A stretch of 15,024 bases of DNA from Candidatus Albibeggiatoa sp. nov. BB20 (GTDB lineage: Bacteria; Pseudomonadota; Gammaproteobacteria; Beggiatoales; Beggiatoaceae), in the NCBI GenBank assembly GCA_016744725.1, contig JADGDW010000121.1, forward strand, positions 1-15,024, written 5' to 3'. The position numbers were made by a program, and so were the translations under genes. Below, in pieces: positions 7,751 to 14,994 of this stretch (positions are counted from its first letter, which is position 1; each line of letters starts with the position of its first letter). The notes beneath the pieces were generated by a model, which did no database searches, was not told where the DNA came from, and saw nothing but the letters and a program-made list of their open reading frames with translations.

Positions 7751-8779
7751 GTGTTAACCTCAACGCAAACGCCTGCTATTCTTGTCATTGCCCCTTCTTG
7801 GGTTGGCGATATGGTCATGGCTCAGAGTTTATTTAAATTTCTAAAGCTTGAACATCAAAATACTGTGATTGATGTGCTTGCGCCTCAATGGAGTGCGGGC
7901 TTACTCAAATTGATGCCAGAAGTCCGTCGTATCATTTGCCATGATATTCAACATGGTGAGCTGGCTTGGGATAAACGTCGCCAATTAGGTGAACAATTAC
8001 GCTGTGAACGCTATCAGCAAGTGATTGTTTTGCCTAATTCTTGGAAATCAGCACTGATCCCTTATTGGACAAAAGCCTCGACCCGCACTGGTTACAAAGG
8101 CGAAATGCGTTATGGTTTGCTCAATGATAGACGGCTTAAAAATAAACTAACATTAAGGCGCACAGTGGATCAGTTTGTTGCGTTAGGAATGCAAAAGCAT
8201 GACCCTCGTATTGGACACATTACCCCGCCCACACCATATTTATCTACAGGCAATATTGCTCGTAGTTTAGAAAAGCTCAATCTTGAACACCCCCACCAGC
8301 CTATTTTAGCCTTATGCCCCGGTGCAGAATATGGTATTGCTAAACAATGGCCGTTGGAGTATTACGCCATTTTAGCCAAGAAAGTGATTGCTCAAGGCTG
8401 GAAAGTGTGGATTTTAGGCTCGCCGAAAGATAGTGCGGTGGGTGCACGAGTTGAAGCATTGTCAGGTTCGGCAGAAATAGACTGTATTAGTTTTTGTGGT
8501 CAAACCGATTTAGCCGATGCAGTGAATTTACTCAGCTTGGCCAATGCTGTTGTGACGAATGATTCTGGCTTAATGCACGTTGCGGCCGCTTTGGATAAAA
8601 AAGTGATTGCCATTTATGGTTCGTCAACGCCTGTGATGACACCGCCTTTAAGTCGTCATGCTAAAATTTTATATAACGGCATATCATGCAGCCCTTGTTT
8701 TAAACGTACTTGTCGCTATCAACATTACCAGTGCTTACGCAGTATTAAGCCTGAGCAAGTATTAAATCTGTTGTTATAA
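7751..8779 (+). CDS. waaF: ADP-heptose--LPS heptosyltransferase II
   Basis: 342 residues from GTG 7751. A GT9 family enzyme that adds the second heptose to the LPS inner core on the cytoplasmic side of the inner membrane, using ADP-heptose. The N-terminal domain has the family signature ILVIAPSWVGDMVMAQSL (10-27; D20 is the expected catalytic acid), then HGELAWDKRRQLG (68-80), VLPNSWKSALIP and TGYKGEMRYGLLND (113-126). The C-terminal domain has LCPGAEYGIAKQWP (188-201), TNDSGLMHVAAAL (269-281) and the WaaF-typical cysteines C313, C316, C321 and C328. Start: an in-frame TTG at 7739 has no upstream purine tract, whereas GTG 7751 has GGGA at 7741-7744 six bases upstream. The next heptosyltransferase, waaC, which often follows, is absent here. 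Confidence 0.93.
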   Translation: MLTSTQTPAILVIAPSWVGDMVMAQSLFKFLKLEHQNTVIDVLAPQWSAGLLKLMPEVRRIICHDIQHGELAWDKRRQLGEQLRCERYQQVIVLPNSWKSALIPYWTKASTRTGYKGEMRYGLLNDRRLKNKLTLRRTVDQFVALGMQKHDPRIGHITPPTPYLSTGNIARSLEKLNLEHPHQPILALCPGAEYGIAKQWPLEYYAILAKKVIAQGWKVWILGSPKDSAVGARVEALSGSAEIDCISFCGQTDLADAVNLLSLANAVVTNDSGLMHVAAALDKKVIAIYGSSTPVMTPPLSRHAKILYNGISCSPCFKRTCRYQHYQCLRSIKPEQVLNLLL

Positions 8780-8833
8780 ATATGTTGGTTTTATCGATAT
8801 TATCCATGCTTGTACTGCATTTGATTTGAGTGA

Positions 8834-8862
8834 GATCGATCGGTTTTAGACAATGATTGATC
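8834..8862 (+). terminator. Possible weak terminator after waaF
   Basis: GATCGATC (8834-8841) can pair with GATTGATC (8855-8862), eight pairs including one G-U, around a 13-base loop and followed by TTTG. The stem is weak and the U-run is short. Confidence 0.25.
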
Positions 8863-8880
8863 TTTGACAGGACTTGCATA

Positions 8881-8893
8881 TTCACAATGTGAA
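8881..8893. promoter_or_regulatory. Operator-like palindrome TTCACA-A-TGTGAA
   Basis: A perfect 6+1+6 palindrome lying 11 bases after a TTGACA box. The position suits a transcription factor site for the ubiK transcript, but the regulator is unknown; it is not in the TGTGA-N6-TCACA order of a CRP site. Confidence 0.25.
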
Positions 8894-8950
8894 AATAATA
8901 AGCTTTCATTGCTTTCTCTCCGCTATAGTCTTTTTACTTTAAAATGATAC

Positions 8951-9063
8951 AGGACTGGCAGTCCTAGATTTTAAAACTGATTGATATTTAAATAATAACA
9001 GGACTGCCAGTCCTAGATTTTGAAACTGATTGATATTTAAAGTGTAAAAGGACTGCCCGTCCG
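8951..9063. repeat. 49-bp tandem repeat, about 2.3 units, each headed by a palindrome
   Basis: Units begin at 8951, 9000 and 9049, exactly 49 bases apart. Each starts with a 15-base palindrome: AGGACTGGCAGTCCT (8951-8965), AGGACTGCCAGTCCT (9000-9014) and a decayed AGGACTGCCCGTCCG (9049-9063). The first two continue with an almost identical AT-rich tail (AGATTTTRAAACTGATTGA and on to TAAA). The third unit stops after the palindrome. Further copies of the palindrome lie at 7691-7704, 9436-9449 and 9484-9498. Confidence 0.85.
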
Positions 9064-9114
9064 CGAGACAAAATTGACTACAGTAGTAAAGCACAACCCC
9101 TAAAGGAGTTAATC

Positions 9115-9411
9115 ATGAATACAACCCCACCGAATTTTGAAACCTTTTTTAAACAATTTTCTGATGCCTTACCTAAAGGCGTAACCGATTTACAAAAAGA
9201 TATGGAAAAAAACCTTCGTGCTGCAATGGAATCAACATTTCGCCGCATGAATTTAGTGACCCGTGAAGAATTTGATGTGCAAATGGAAGTATTAGCCAGA
9301 ACTCGGGCTAAAGTCGATGGCTTAGAACAACAAATGGCGGCATTAGAAGCTAAACTGTCACCAGCAACAGGTAGCCCAGCTCTAAACATTGAAGAAACAC
9401 CTGCTGCGTAA
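9115..9411 (+). CDS. ubiK: Ubiquinone biosynthesis accessory factor UbiK (BMFP family, YqiC)
   Basis: 98 residues. UbiK is a small membrane-associated coiled-coil protein that assists the cytoplasmic Ubi complex of aerobic ubiquinone synthesis together with UbiJ. An amphipathic N-terminal part (about 7-45) leads into the family core MNLVTREEFDVQMEVLARTR (45-64) and a heptad-rich coiled coil to about 81, followed by a short, disordered Ala/Pro-rich tail. The start is secure: AAGGAG at 9103-9108, six bases before ATG. In many gammaproteobacteria the gene neighbours comM or glnK; here it stands between waaF and a TPR gene, separated from both by repeat-bearing spacers. Confidence 0.93.
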   Translation: MNTTPPNFETFFKQFSDALPKGVTDLQKDMEKNLRAAMESTFRRMNLVTREEFDVQMEVLARTRAKVDGLEQQMAALEAKLSPATGSPALNIEETPAA

Positions 9412-9435
9412 AAACGGTTTTATTCTAATTATTTA

Positions 9436-9449
9436 AGGCTGGTAATCCT
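9436..9449. repeat. Degenerate copy of the AGGACTGCCAGTCCT palindrome
   Basis: AGGCTGGTAATCCT, with the same one-base deletion as the copy at 7691-7704, 25 bases after the ubiK stop codon. Confidence 0.4.
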
Positions 9450-9483
9450 TTTAAACCACAAAAAGCAAGATTTTTCAAAAATG

Positions 9484-9498
9484 AGGACTGCCAGTCCT
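9484..9498. repeat. Perfect AGGACTGCCAGTCCT palindrome in the leader of the TPR gene
   Basis: Identical to the palindrome of the 49-bp unit at 9000 but without the rest of that unit. It ends 13 bases before the ATG at 9512 and is followed by TGGG and a run of five T, so as RNA it could form a six-pair stem with a GCC loop and act as a weak terminator or attenuator between ubiK and the TPR gene. Confidence 0.7.
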
Positions 9499-9511
9499 TG
9501 GGTTTTTAATT

Positions 9512-11275
9512 ATGAATAAAAAGTTTCAACGTGCTGTCGAGTTTTATCAAAAAGGTGAATTGCAAAAAAGTGTTAACTTATGCCAGCAAATCTTAAAAAA
9601 ATCCCCTAACGATCTCGAAACTTTAAATTTACTGGGCGTACTTGCAATCCAGACCAAACACTTTGACCAAGCCCGCGCCATATTTCAGCAAATGCTCCAA
9701 ATTAAGCCAGAAGCACGTAGCTATTCCAACTTAGGCTATTTATTAGAACAAGCTAATCAATTTGAGCCAGCAGCGGCCATGTATCAGAAAGCGGTTAAAT
9801 TAGATAATAGAAATCCTGAGCTATATACCAATTTTATCAATGCACTGGCTAAATCAGGACATTATGCTCAAGTCATCAAAGTGGCGCAAACAGCCTTAAA
9901 ATTAAAACCCAGCGCTAAAATTTACTCAGAATTGGGCATTGCTTATTATCAATTACAACAAAAAGAGGAAGCTGAACAAGCTTTTCGTCAAGCGGTTTCT
10001 CTTGATTCAAAAAATGCGGAATATCACAGTAAATTAGGTTTGGTGTTATCTTATTATAAAACTGAGAAAGCTTATCAAGAAGCTGAAAATTTATTTATAA
10101 AATCGATCAAATTACAGTCACATAACCCCATCACTTATTACTATTTAGGCTTGAATTATTTATTCCAACGCCGATTTATAGAAGCAGAACAACGTTTTCG
10201 CCAATCTATTGCTCAAAAACCAGACTTTGTTGATGCACAATTTAGTCTTGCTGTTACTCTGCATAGAATGCAAAATATTGAGGAAAAGCAAGCATTTGAA
10301 CAAGTGATCCAACATTATCAAGCTCAATTACAAAAAACCTTACCTTTTGCATTATTACTGGGTGCATTAAAGCGTTTAGCTATTTGCTATGTGTTTCTCA
10401 ATCAGCTAGATAAAGCGGAGCAGCACTTTCGTGAATTGGAAAAAATCGTTACAGAAAATCCGCAGAAAGGTATCGCGGCTCATCAATTAGCCTTAGCCAC
10501 ACATTTTAGCCCTGAATTTTATCAAAAATTATTAAACACTGATTTTCCTAGCCATACGCAAATTGCCACACAAAAAACAGGACAGTTTGATTATGTGGTC
10601 ACAGCTTCTTGTGATGCTAATTATTTCAGCAAATATGCAAAAAACTTTGTAAATAGTCTGTTACAAAACAGTCATGAAGCGATTCATTTGCATTTACATA
10701 TTATGAATCCAACCGATGAAGTTTTAGCACAAGCAAAGGCTTTTCTCGAACAACAAGCGATTGCAAGTTATTGTGTGAGTTTTGAAGAAGTGAATTTGGC
10801 AGATAGCACCCAATTAAAAACCTATTATACATTTGGGCGATTTTTAAATATGGCGCAATGGTTACAAACCTATCAAAAACCGATTATTAGTTTAGATATT
10901 GATGCGATTGTAGAAAAACCATTAAGTTATTTAATTGATACTATTCCTGATGCAGATATGGGCGTGCGTTCACGGCAGATTACATCATGGGAAGAGTTTG
11001 TAGCCAATGTTATCGTGGTGAAATCTAATCCTCAAACCATTGCTTATTTTGACTTGGTGCGGCGTTATTTATTACATTTTGTATCAAAAAATTATCTGAT
11101 TTGGGGAGTTGATGAATTAGCACTTACAGCGGCCTATCGTTTACGCCAATATTATGAAAAACAAAGCCCTGAACTACAATTTATCAATGTTGAAGTAGAA
11201 GAAGTGCTATGGCAATTAGGACACAAAAATGTTGAAAAACTTGCAGAACAACGTTTTACCCAATATTCAGATTAA
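9512..11275 (+). CDS. TPR-repeat protein with a C-terminal glycosyltransferase-like domain
   Basis: 587 residues, no signal peptide or membrane segment seen, so probably cytoplasmic. Residues 1 to about 315 are tetratricopeptide repeats of 33-36 residues (for example AVEFYQKGELQKSVNLCQQI, AIFQQMLQIKPEARSYSNLG, AEQAFRQAVSLDSKNAEYHS, AEQRFRQSIAQKPDFVDAQF). The C-terminal part (about 358-587) starts with a strand like those of GT-A transferases (FDYVVTASCDANYF) and has a DxD-type metal/nucleotide-sugar motif in PIISLDIDAIVEKP (D462, D464) and WGVDELALTAAY (531-542). This suggests a nucleotide-sugar transferase fused to a protein-binding scaffold; substrate and acceptor are unknown. There is no clear Shine-Dalgarno before ATG 9512, where a palindrome occupies the leader. 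Standing two genes after waaF is consistent with surface glycan work but does not prove it. Confidence 0.82.
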   Translation: MNKKFQRAVEFYQKGELQKSVNLCQQILKKSPNDLETLNLLGVLAIQTKHFDQARAIFQQMLQIKPEARSYSNLGYLLEQANQFEPAAAMYQKAVKLDNRNPELYTNFINALAKSGHYAQVIKVAQTALKLKPSAKIYSELGIAYYQLQQKEEAEQAFRQAVSLDSKNAEYHSKLGLVLSYYKTEKAYQEAENLFIKSIKLQSHNPITYYYLGLNYLFQRRFIEAEQRFRQSIAQKPDFVDAQFSLAVTLHRMQNIEEKQAFEQVIQHYQAQLQKTLPFALLLGALKRLAICYVFLNQLDKAEQHFRELEKIVTENPQKGIAAHQLALATHFSPEFYQKLLNTDFPSHTQIATQKTGQFDYVVTASCDANYFSKYAKNFVNSLLQNSHEAIHLHLHIMNPTDEVLAQAKAFLEQQAIASYCVSFEEVNLADSTQLKTYYTFGRFLNMAQWLQTYQKPIISLDIDAIVEKPLSYLIDTIPDADMGVRSRQITSWEEFVANVIVVKSNPQTIAYFDLVRRYLLHFVSKNYLIWGVDELALTAAYRLRQYYEKQSPELQFINVEVEEVLWQLGHKNVEKLAEQRFTQYSD

Positions 11276-11294
11276 AAATCATCATTTTGAGCCA

Positions 11295-11705
11295 TTAGCT
11301 TGCTGGGCTGTTCATATCCTCGGTGAGTGACCACGCATAAGCACAATCTAAATCCGCTCGTACCGCCATCATGCCACTTAAGCCCTGATCTAAAATCATA
11401 CTTAATGGGGTTTTTTGGTTAAAACGGCGATGCGGTGTATTTAGCCAGTGCATACTCATACGGTAATTGTGCGGATATGTGGTGCGCAAGGCTTCAGAAA
11501 TAGCAACCAATTGCTCAATACGTTGATTAATTTCAGGCGTATCAGGCAGCTCAGTACTATTACGATAGCGGTTCATTACTCTAGGTTTGGTTTCCGCAGG
11601 CAAGCTGAGTATAGTGATCTTATCGTTATCAGCAATTTCCCAATCATCCAAAATCTGCATCACAATACGGGATAAAGTGGTGCGTTGCTGCGGGCTAACT
11701 TGCAT
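11295..11705 (-). CDS. Antitoxin-like protein with MbcA/ParS/Xre (DUF2384) C-terminal domain
   Basis: 136 residues from ATG 11705, chosen because AAAGGA lies six bases upstream and would overlap a start at the in-frame TTG 11723. Residues 1 to about 75 are helical and may be a degenerate Xre-like DNA-binding region. The C-terminal part MHWLNTPHRRFNQKTPLSMI (85-104) with DQGLSGMMAVRADLDCAYAW (106-125) fits the toxin-binding domain in which a short helical repeat ends in 'N..L..KTPL.ml..G'. In type II toxin-antitoxin modules this domain binds a RES-domain NAD-degrading toxin. No toxin gene adjoins it: downstream lies the 3' end of the TPR gene, 19 bases away and convergent, and upstream lies gyrB, divergent. 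It may be a solitary regulator. Family assignment is probable rather than certain. Confidence 0.7.
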   Translation of the reverse strand: MQVSPQQRTTLSRIVMQILDDWEIADNDKITILSLPAETKPRVMNRYRNSTELPDTPEINQRIEQLVAISEALRTTYPHNYRMSMHWLNTPHRRFNQKTPLSMILDQGLSGMMAVRADLDCAYAWSLTEDMNSPAS

Positions 11706-11853
11706 AAAATATCCTTTGAGCAAGAGGAATAAAAGATTGATTTAAGCATGAAAGATAAACTCTAGGATGTCAAGTGCTTAAAAACAACAAAATTTATATT
11801 AGATTACCACAGAGCTACAGGTATTTTCTCTTGTTGAAATAAATACTTAACAG

Positions 11854-11882
11854 TTTAATTTAAAGCATAAAAATGTTAGAAT
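11854..11882 (+). promoter_or_regulatory. Candidate extended -10 promoter of gyrB
   Basis: TGTTAGAAT (11874-11882) is an extended -10 element (TGn plus TAGAAT, five of six consensus bases), 17 bases after a weak -35, TTTAAT (11854-11859). It would start a leader of roughly 24 bases before ATG 11913. Confidence 0.5.
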
Positions 11883-11912
11883 AAGTTCAAAAATATGCTT
11901 ATGGGAGCAATA

Positions 11913-14315
11913 ATGACGGATACAGCTTACGACTCTGGAAATATTAAGGTTTTAAAAGGCTTAGATGCGGTCAGAAAACGCCCTGGGATGTATATTGGCG
12001 ACACGGATGACGGCACAGGTTTACACCACATGGTGTTTGAGGTGGTCGATAATGCGATTGATGAGGCTTTAGCAGGTCATTGCTCTGAAATTAAAGTTAA
12101 AATTCATCATAACCAATCTGTGACTGTAACCGATGATGGGCGTGGTATTCCTGTTGATATTCACCAAGAAGAAGGCCGTTCTGCTGCTGAAGTGATTTTG
12201 ACTGTATTGCACGCAGGCGGCAAGTTTGACGATAATTCCTACAAGGTTTCTGGCGGTTTGCACGGTGTTGGTGTCTCGGTGGTTAATGCCTTATCTGAAT
12301 TACTAGAATTGACGGTTTATCGTGACAATAAAGTGTATCAGCAAACTTATGTTCATGGTGTTCCACAAGCACCGCTTGTTTCCACGGGTGATACGGAAAA
12401 AACGGGCACAAAAATTCGGTTTAAACCCAGTGCAGAAACGTTTACCAATATTGAATTTCACTACGATATCTTGGCAAAACGGCTTAGAGAGCTTTCTTTC
12501 CTCAATTCTGGGGTCAAAATCTATCTACAAGATGAAACCACAGGCAAACAGGATTTGTTTGAATATGAAGGTGGTATTCGTTCTTTTGTTGAGCATTTAA
12601 ACAGCAAGAAAACCGCGATTCACCCCAGCGTATTTTATATCAATACTGAAAAAGATGATGTTGCAGTCGAAATTGCGATGCAGTGGAATGATTCTTATCA
12701 AGAAAGTGTATTCTGCTTTACCAATAATATTCCACAACGTGATGGCGGTACGCATTTAGCGGGTTTTCGTGCGGCATTGACTCGAACTTTTAATACTTAT
12801 TTAGACAAAGAAGGTTTTCAGAAAAAGCATAAAGTCAGCACCACAGGCGATGATATTCGTGAAGGCTTAATGGCTGTCTTATCAGTTAAAGTGCCTGATC
12901 CTAAGTTTTCTTCACAAACTAAAGATAAATTGGTTTCCAGCGAAGTCAAAGGCATTGTTGAAGCGGTTGTTGCAGAGAAAATTGAAGAGTTTTTAATGGA
13001 AACGCCGAGCGAAGCCAAAAGCATTGCTAATAAAATTATTGAAGCGGCCAGAGCACGTGAAGCAGCTCGTAAAGCACGTGAAATGACTCGACGCAAAACC
13101 GCGTTAGATATTGCAGGACTTCCGGGAAAATTAGCAGATTGTCAGGAAAAAGACCCTGCATTGTCTGAATTATATATTGTGGAAGGTGATTCTGCGGGTG
13201 GTTCTGCCAAACAAGGGCGTGATCGACGTACTCAAGCAATTTTGCCATTAAAAGGTAAAATTCTAAATGTAGAAAAAGCCCGTTTTGACAAAATGTTATC
13301 GTCGGCTGAAGTGGGTACGTTAATTACTGCGTTAGGTTGTGGGATTGGTAAAGATGAGTACGATATAGAAAAATTACGTTATCACAAAATCTTCTTGATG
13401 ACCGATGCGGACGTGGATGGTAGTCATATTCGGACGTTATTGTTGACTTTTTTCTATCGTCACATGACTGAATTATTAGAGCGTGGCCATATTTATATTG
13501 CACAACCGCCATTGTATAAAGTGACCAAAGGCAAGCAAGAGCATTATGTGAAAGATGACAAAGCCTTAAATGATTATTTGTTGAGTTTGGCTTTGCAAAA
13601 TAGCCAGTTATTTGTTGCGCCTGATGCACCCGCATTACGCAGCGAAGAGTTAGAAAAGCTATGTCGTCAATATATTAAAGTCACAACAATGTTGGCTAGA
13701 TTAAGTCATCTTGTACCCCAAGCGGTATTAGCTTCGATGGTTGATATGCCTGCATTAGAAATTGATGCGTTTCAAGATATTACCCAAATTCAACAATGGT
13801 TAGACCAGCTTACAACATCACTTGAGGATGAAGCTGAAACATATCGCATATTGGCTAGCACTGATGAGCACGGTGCAATTGCCATTCATGTCCATACTGT
13901 GACCCATAGTGTTGAACGGATTTACTCATTAACCCAAAGCTTTTTTGAATCGCCTGAGTATTTGGGTGTTGTGACCTTGGGTGAACAAATTAAGGATTTA
14001 ATCTCTGAAGGTGGCTATATTCAACGTGGCGAAAAACGCCATGATATTAGTGACTTTCATGATGTGATGCGCTGGTTATTGAGTGAAACTAAGCGTGGTT
14101 TAGGCATTCAGCGTTATAAAGGCTTGGGTGAAATGAATCCAGATCAATTATGGGATACGACGATGAATCCTGATACGCGAAATTTGTTACAAGTGCGAAT
14201 TGAAGATGCGGTTGCTGCTGATGAGATTTTTACCACATTAATGGGTGATCAAGTTGAGCCACGTCGTGACTTTATTGAGAAAAATGCCTTATTAGTCGCA
14301 AATTTGGATACTTAA
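11913..14315 (+). CDS. gyrB: DNA gyrase subunit B
   Basis: 800 residues (E. coli GyrB has 804). ATPase subunit of DNA gyrase, which with GyrA introduces negative supercoils. The GHKL ATPase domain shows EVVDNAIDEAL (E43 is the catalytic base), DDGRGIP (74-80), GGLHGVGVSVVNALS (114-128) and QTKDKLVSSEV (335-345). The TOPRIM domain has VEGDSAGGSAKQGR (423-436; E424, D426), LPLKGKI with K447, and TDADVDGSH (497-505; metal ligands D498 and D500). An insert of about 150 residues (about 555-710), typical of gammaproteobacteria, precedes QRYKGLGEMNPDQLW (733-747). Positions linked to quinolone or coumarin resistance in E. coli (D426, K447, and R137, equivalent to R136) have the usual residues. Start: GGGAG at 11903-11907, five bases before ATG 11913; the in-frame ATGs at 11895 and 11901 lack this. 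It is not in a dnaA-dnaN-recF cluster as far as the window shows. Confidence 0.98.
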   Translation: MTDTAYDSGNIKVLKGLDAVRKRPGMYIGDTDDGTGLHHMVFEVVDNAIDEALAGHCSEIKVKIHHNQSVTVTDDGRGIPVDIHQEEGRSAAEVILTVLHAGGKFDDNSYKVSGGLHGVGVSVVNALSELLELTVYRDNKVYQQTYVHGVPQAPLVSTGDTEKTGTKIRFKPSAETFTNIEFHYDILAKRLRELSFLNSGVKIYLQDETTGKQDLFEYEGGIRSFVEHLNSKKTAIHPSVFYINTEKDDVAVEIAMQWNDSYQESVFCFTNNIPQRDGGTHLAGFRAALTRTFNTYLDKEGFQKKHKVSTTGDDIREGLMAVLSVKVPDPKFSSQTKDKLVSSEVKGIVEAVVAEKIEEFLMETPSEAKSIANKIIEAARAREAARKAREMTRRKTALDIAGLPGKLADCQEKDPALSELYIVEGDSAGGSAKQGRDRRTQAILPLKGKILNVEKARFDKMLSSAEVGTLITALGCGIGKDEYDIEKLRYHKIFLMTDADVDGSHIRTLLLTFFYRHMTELLERGHIYIAQPPLYKVTKGKQEHYVKDDKALNDYLLSLALQNSQLFVAPDAPALRSEELEKLCRQYIKVTTMLARLSHLVPQAVLASMVDMPALEIDAFQDITQIQQWLDQLTTSLEDEAETYRILASTDEHGAIAIHVHTVTHSVERIYSLTQSFFESPEYLGVVTLGEQIKDLISEGGYIQRGEKRHDISDFHDVMRWLLSETKRGLGIQRYKGLGEMNPDQLWDTTMNPDTRNLLQVRIEDAVAADEIFTTLMGDQVEPRRDFIEKNALLVANLDT

Positions 14316-14335
14316 TCAATATTTTTAAATAATCC

Positions 14336-14368
14336 TGCTCATTCCCAAACCTTATTGATGAATGAGCA
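14336..14368. terminator. Terminator-like hairpin after gyrB
   Basis: TGCTCATTC (14336-14344) and GAATGAGCA (14360-14368) form a perfect nine-pair stem with a 15-base loop, 20 bases after the gyrB stop. A short T-rich stretch follows 8 bases later. On the complement the stem is followed by an AT-rich tract, so it may serve both convergent units. Confidence 0.5.
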
Positions 14369-14405
14369 AGTTAAGCTTTTCTGAGTTATGATTTATCCAT
14401 GCGTA

Positions 14406-14936
14406 TTACTTAAACATAGAATCGTAAGCAGATGCCGCAGCCGCTACTAGTTTATCTGCTATTTGGCCTTCTACCTGCCAACTTAAACAGCGGAGATTGC
14501 CTCCCATGCGACATATTACATGAGGAACGGATATAGGTACTACTGTCTTTTTAGTATTATCCTTAAAAAGGCTGAAGATATCCTTATCAATTTCAGTATT
14601 TTCTGGATCATCAAAAAAAAGCGGCATATATACGTACTTATCATTCACTAACGAATTTACATGAGCACCACAGGCACTGGTAAAACCTCTCCATTTTGTA
14701 GGATTATATGCGCTTGGAACTACAACGACATTTATCTCAGGCCCTAGTTGTGTCTGCAAGCTATTTTTGTATTTGGCATTCATTGCTTTATCACCCAAAT
14801 CGCTTAAAGCTAAAACATTTGTATCAATAAAAGAAACCATCCCATCGGCATGTCCTGTCGTGTCTCCTTCAAGTTCATCAATAATAGCAATGTTATTCCA
14901 TCCTGAATCTTTTATAAGCTGATTCTTTATTTCCAT
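14406..14936 (-). pseudogene. C-terminal half of an agmatine deiminase / PAD-family (PAD_porph) enzyme, truncated
   Basis: 176 codons. Members of the guanidino-group-modifying family are usually about 350-400 residues and hydrolyse agmatine or peptidyl-arginine to the carbamoyl/citrulline product and ammonia. This frame matches only the second half: the catalytic His/Asp region EGDTTGHADGMVSF (H29, D31) and the nucleophile region MGGNLRCLSW (C150), with SACGAHVNSLVNDKYVYMPL (87-106) between them. The N-terminal half, which carries the first substrate-binding acid (usually in an 'RD.GP' motif), is missing. Upstream the frame is open for only eight more codons before TGA, and there is no ribosome binding site close to the ATG; the only AAGG lies about 14 bases upstream, inside a hairpin region. 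I infer a decayed remnant, possibly cut by a mobile element. A sequencing error or a genuine short paralogue is less likely. Confidence 0.72.
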
Positions 14937-14942
14937 GTATAA

Positions 14943-14969
14943 GGTTAAAACCTTCGCCTTTCAGGCGAA
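14943..14969. repeat. Compact double inverted repeat at the broken end of the deiminase gene
   Basis: TTCGCCT-TTC-AGGCGAA (14953-14969) is a perfect seven-pair hairpin with a three-base loop, immediately preceded by GGTT-AA-AACC (14943-14952). Short GC-rich hairpins of this kind are typical of the ends of IS200/IS605-type elements and of REP-like sequences. It lies exactly where homology to the deiminase family stops, which suggests an element boundary; no transposase is visible to confirm it. Confidence 0.55.
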
Positions 14970-14994
14970 CAGATTTATCTCCCTAAACTCAAGA

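Larger units (their letters stand above)
8780..9114. other. 335-base spacer between waaF and ubiK, largely repeats
   Basis: No gene seen. From left to right it has the weak hairpin at 8834-8862, a consensus TTGACA at 8864-8869 without a matching -10 at the right distance, the palindrome TTCACA-A-TGTGAA (8881-8893), TATAGT at 8924-8929, then the 49-bp tandem repeat (8951-9063). Just before the gene is a second -35-like TTGACT (9074-9079). The start of transcription cannot be placed confidently. Confidence 0.5.

Noticed and set aside
8864..8899. TTGACA with AATAAT as a promoter for ubiK
   Set aside because: The -35 is perfect but the spacing to the AT-rich hexamer is about 24 bases, too long for a normal sigma-70 promoter.
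8951..9063. Tandem repeat considered as a CRISPR array
   Set aside because: The intervals between palindromes are themselves repeated, not unique spacers, there are under three units, and no cas gene is present.
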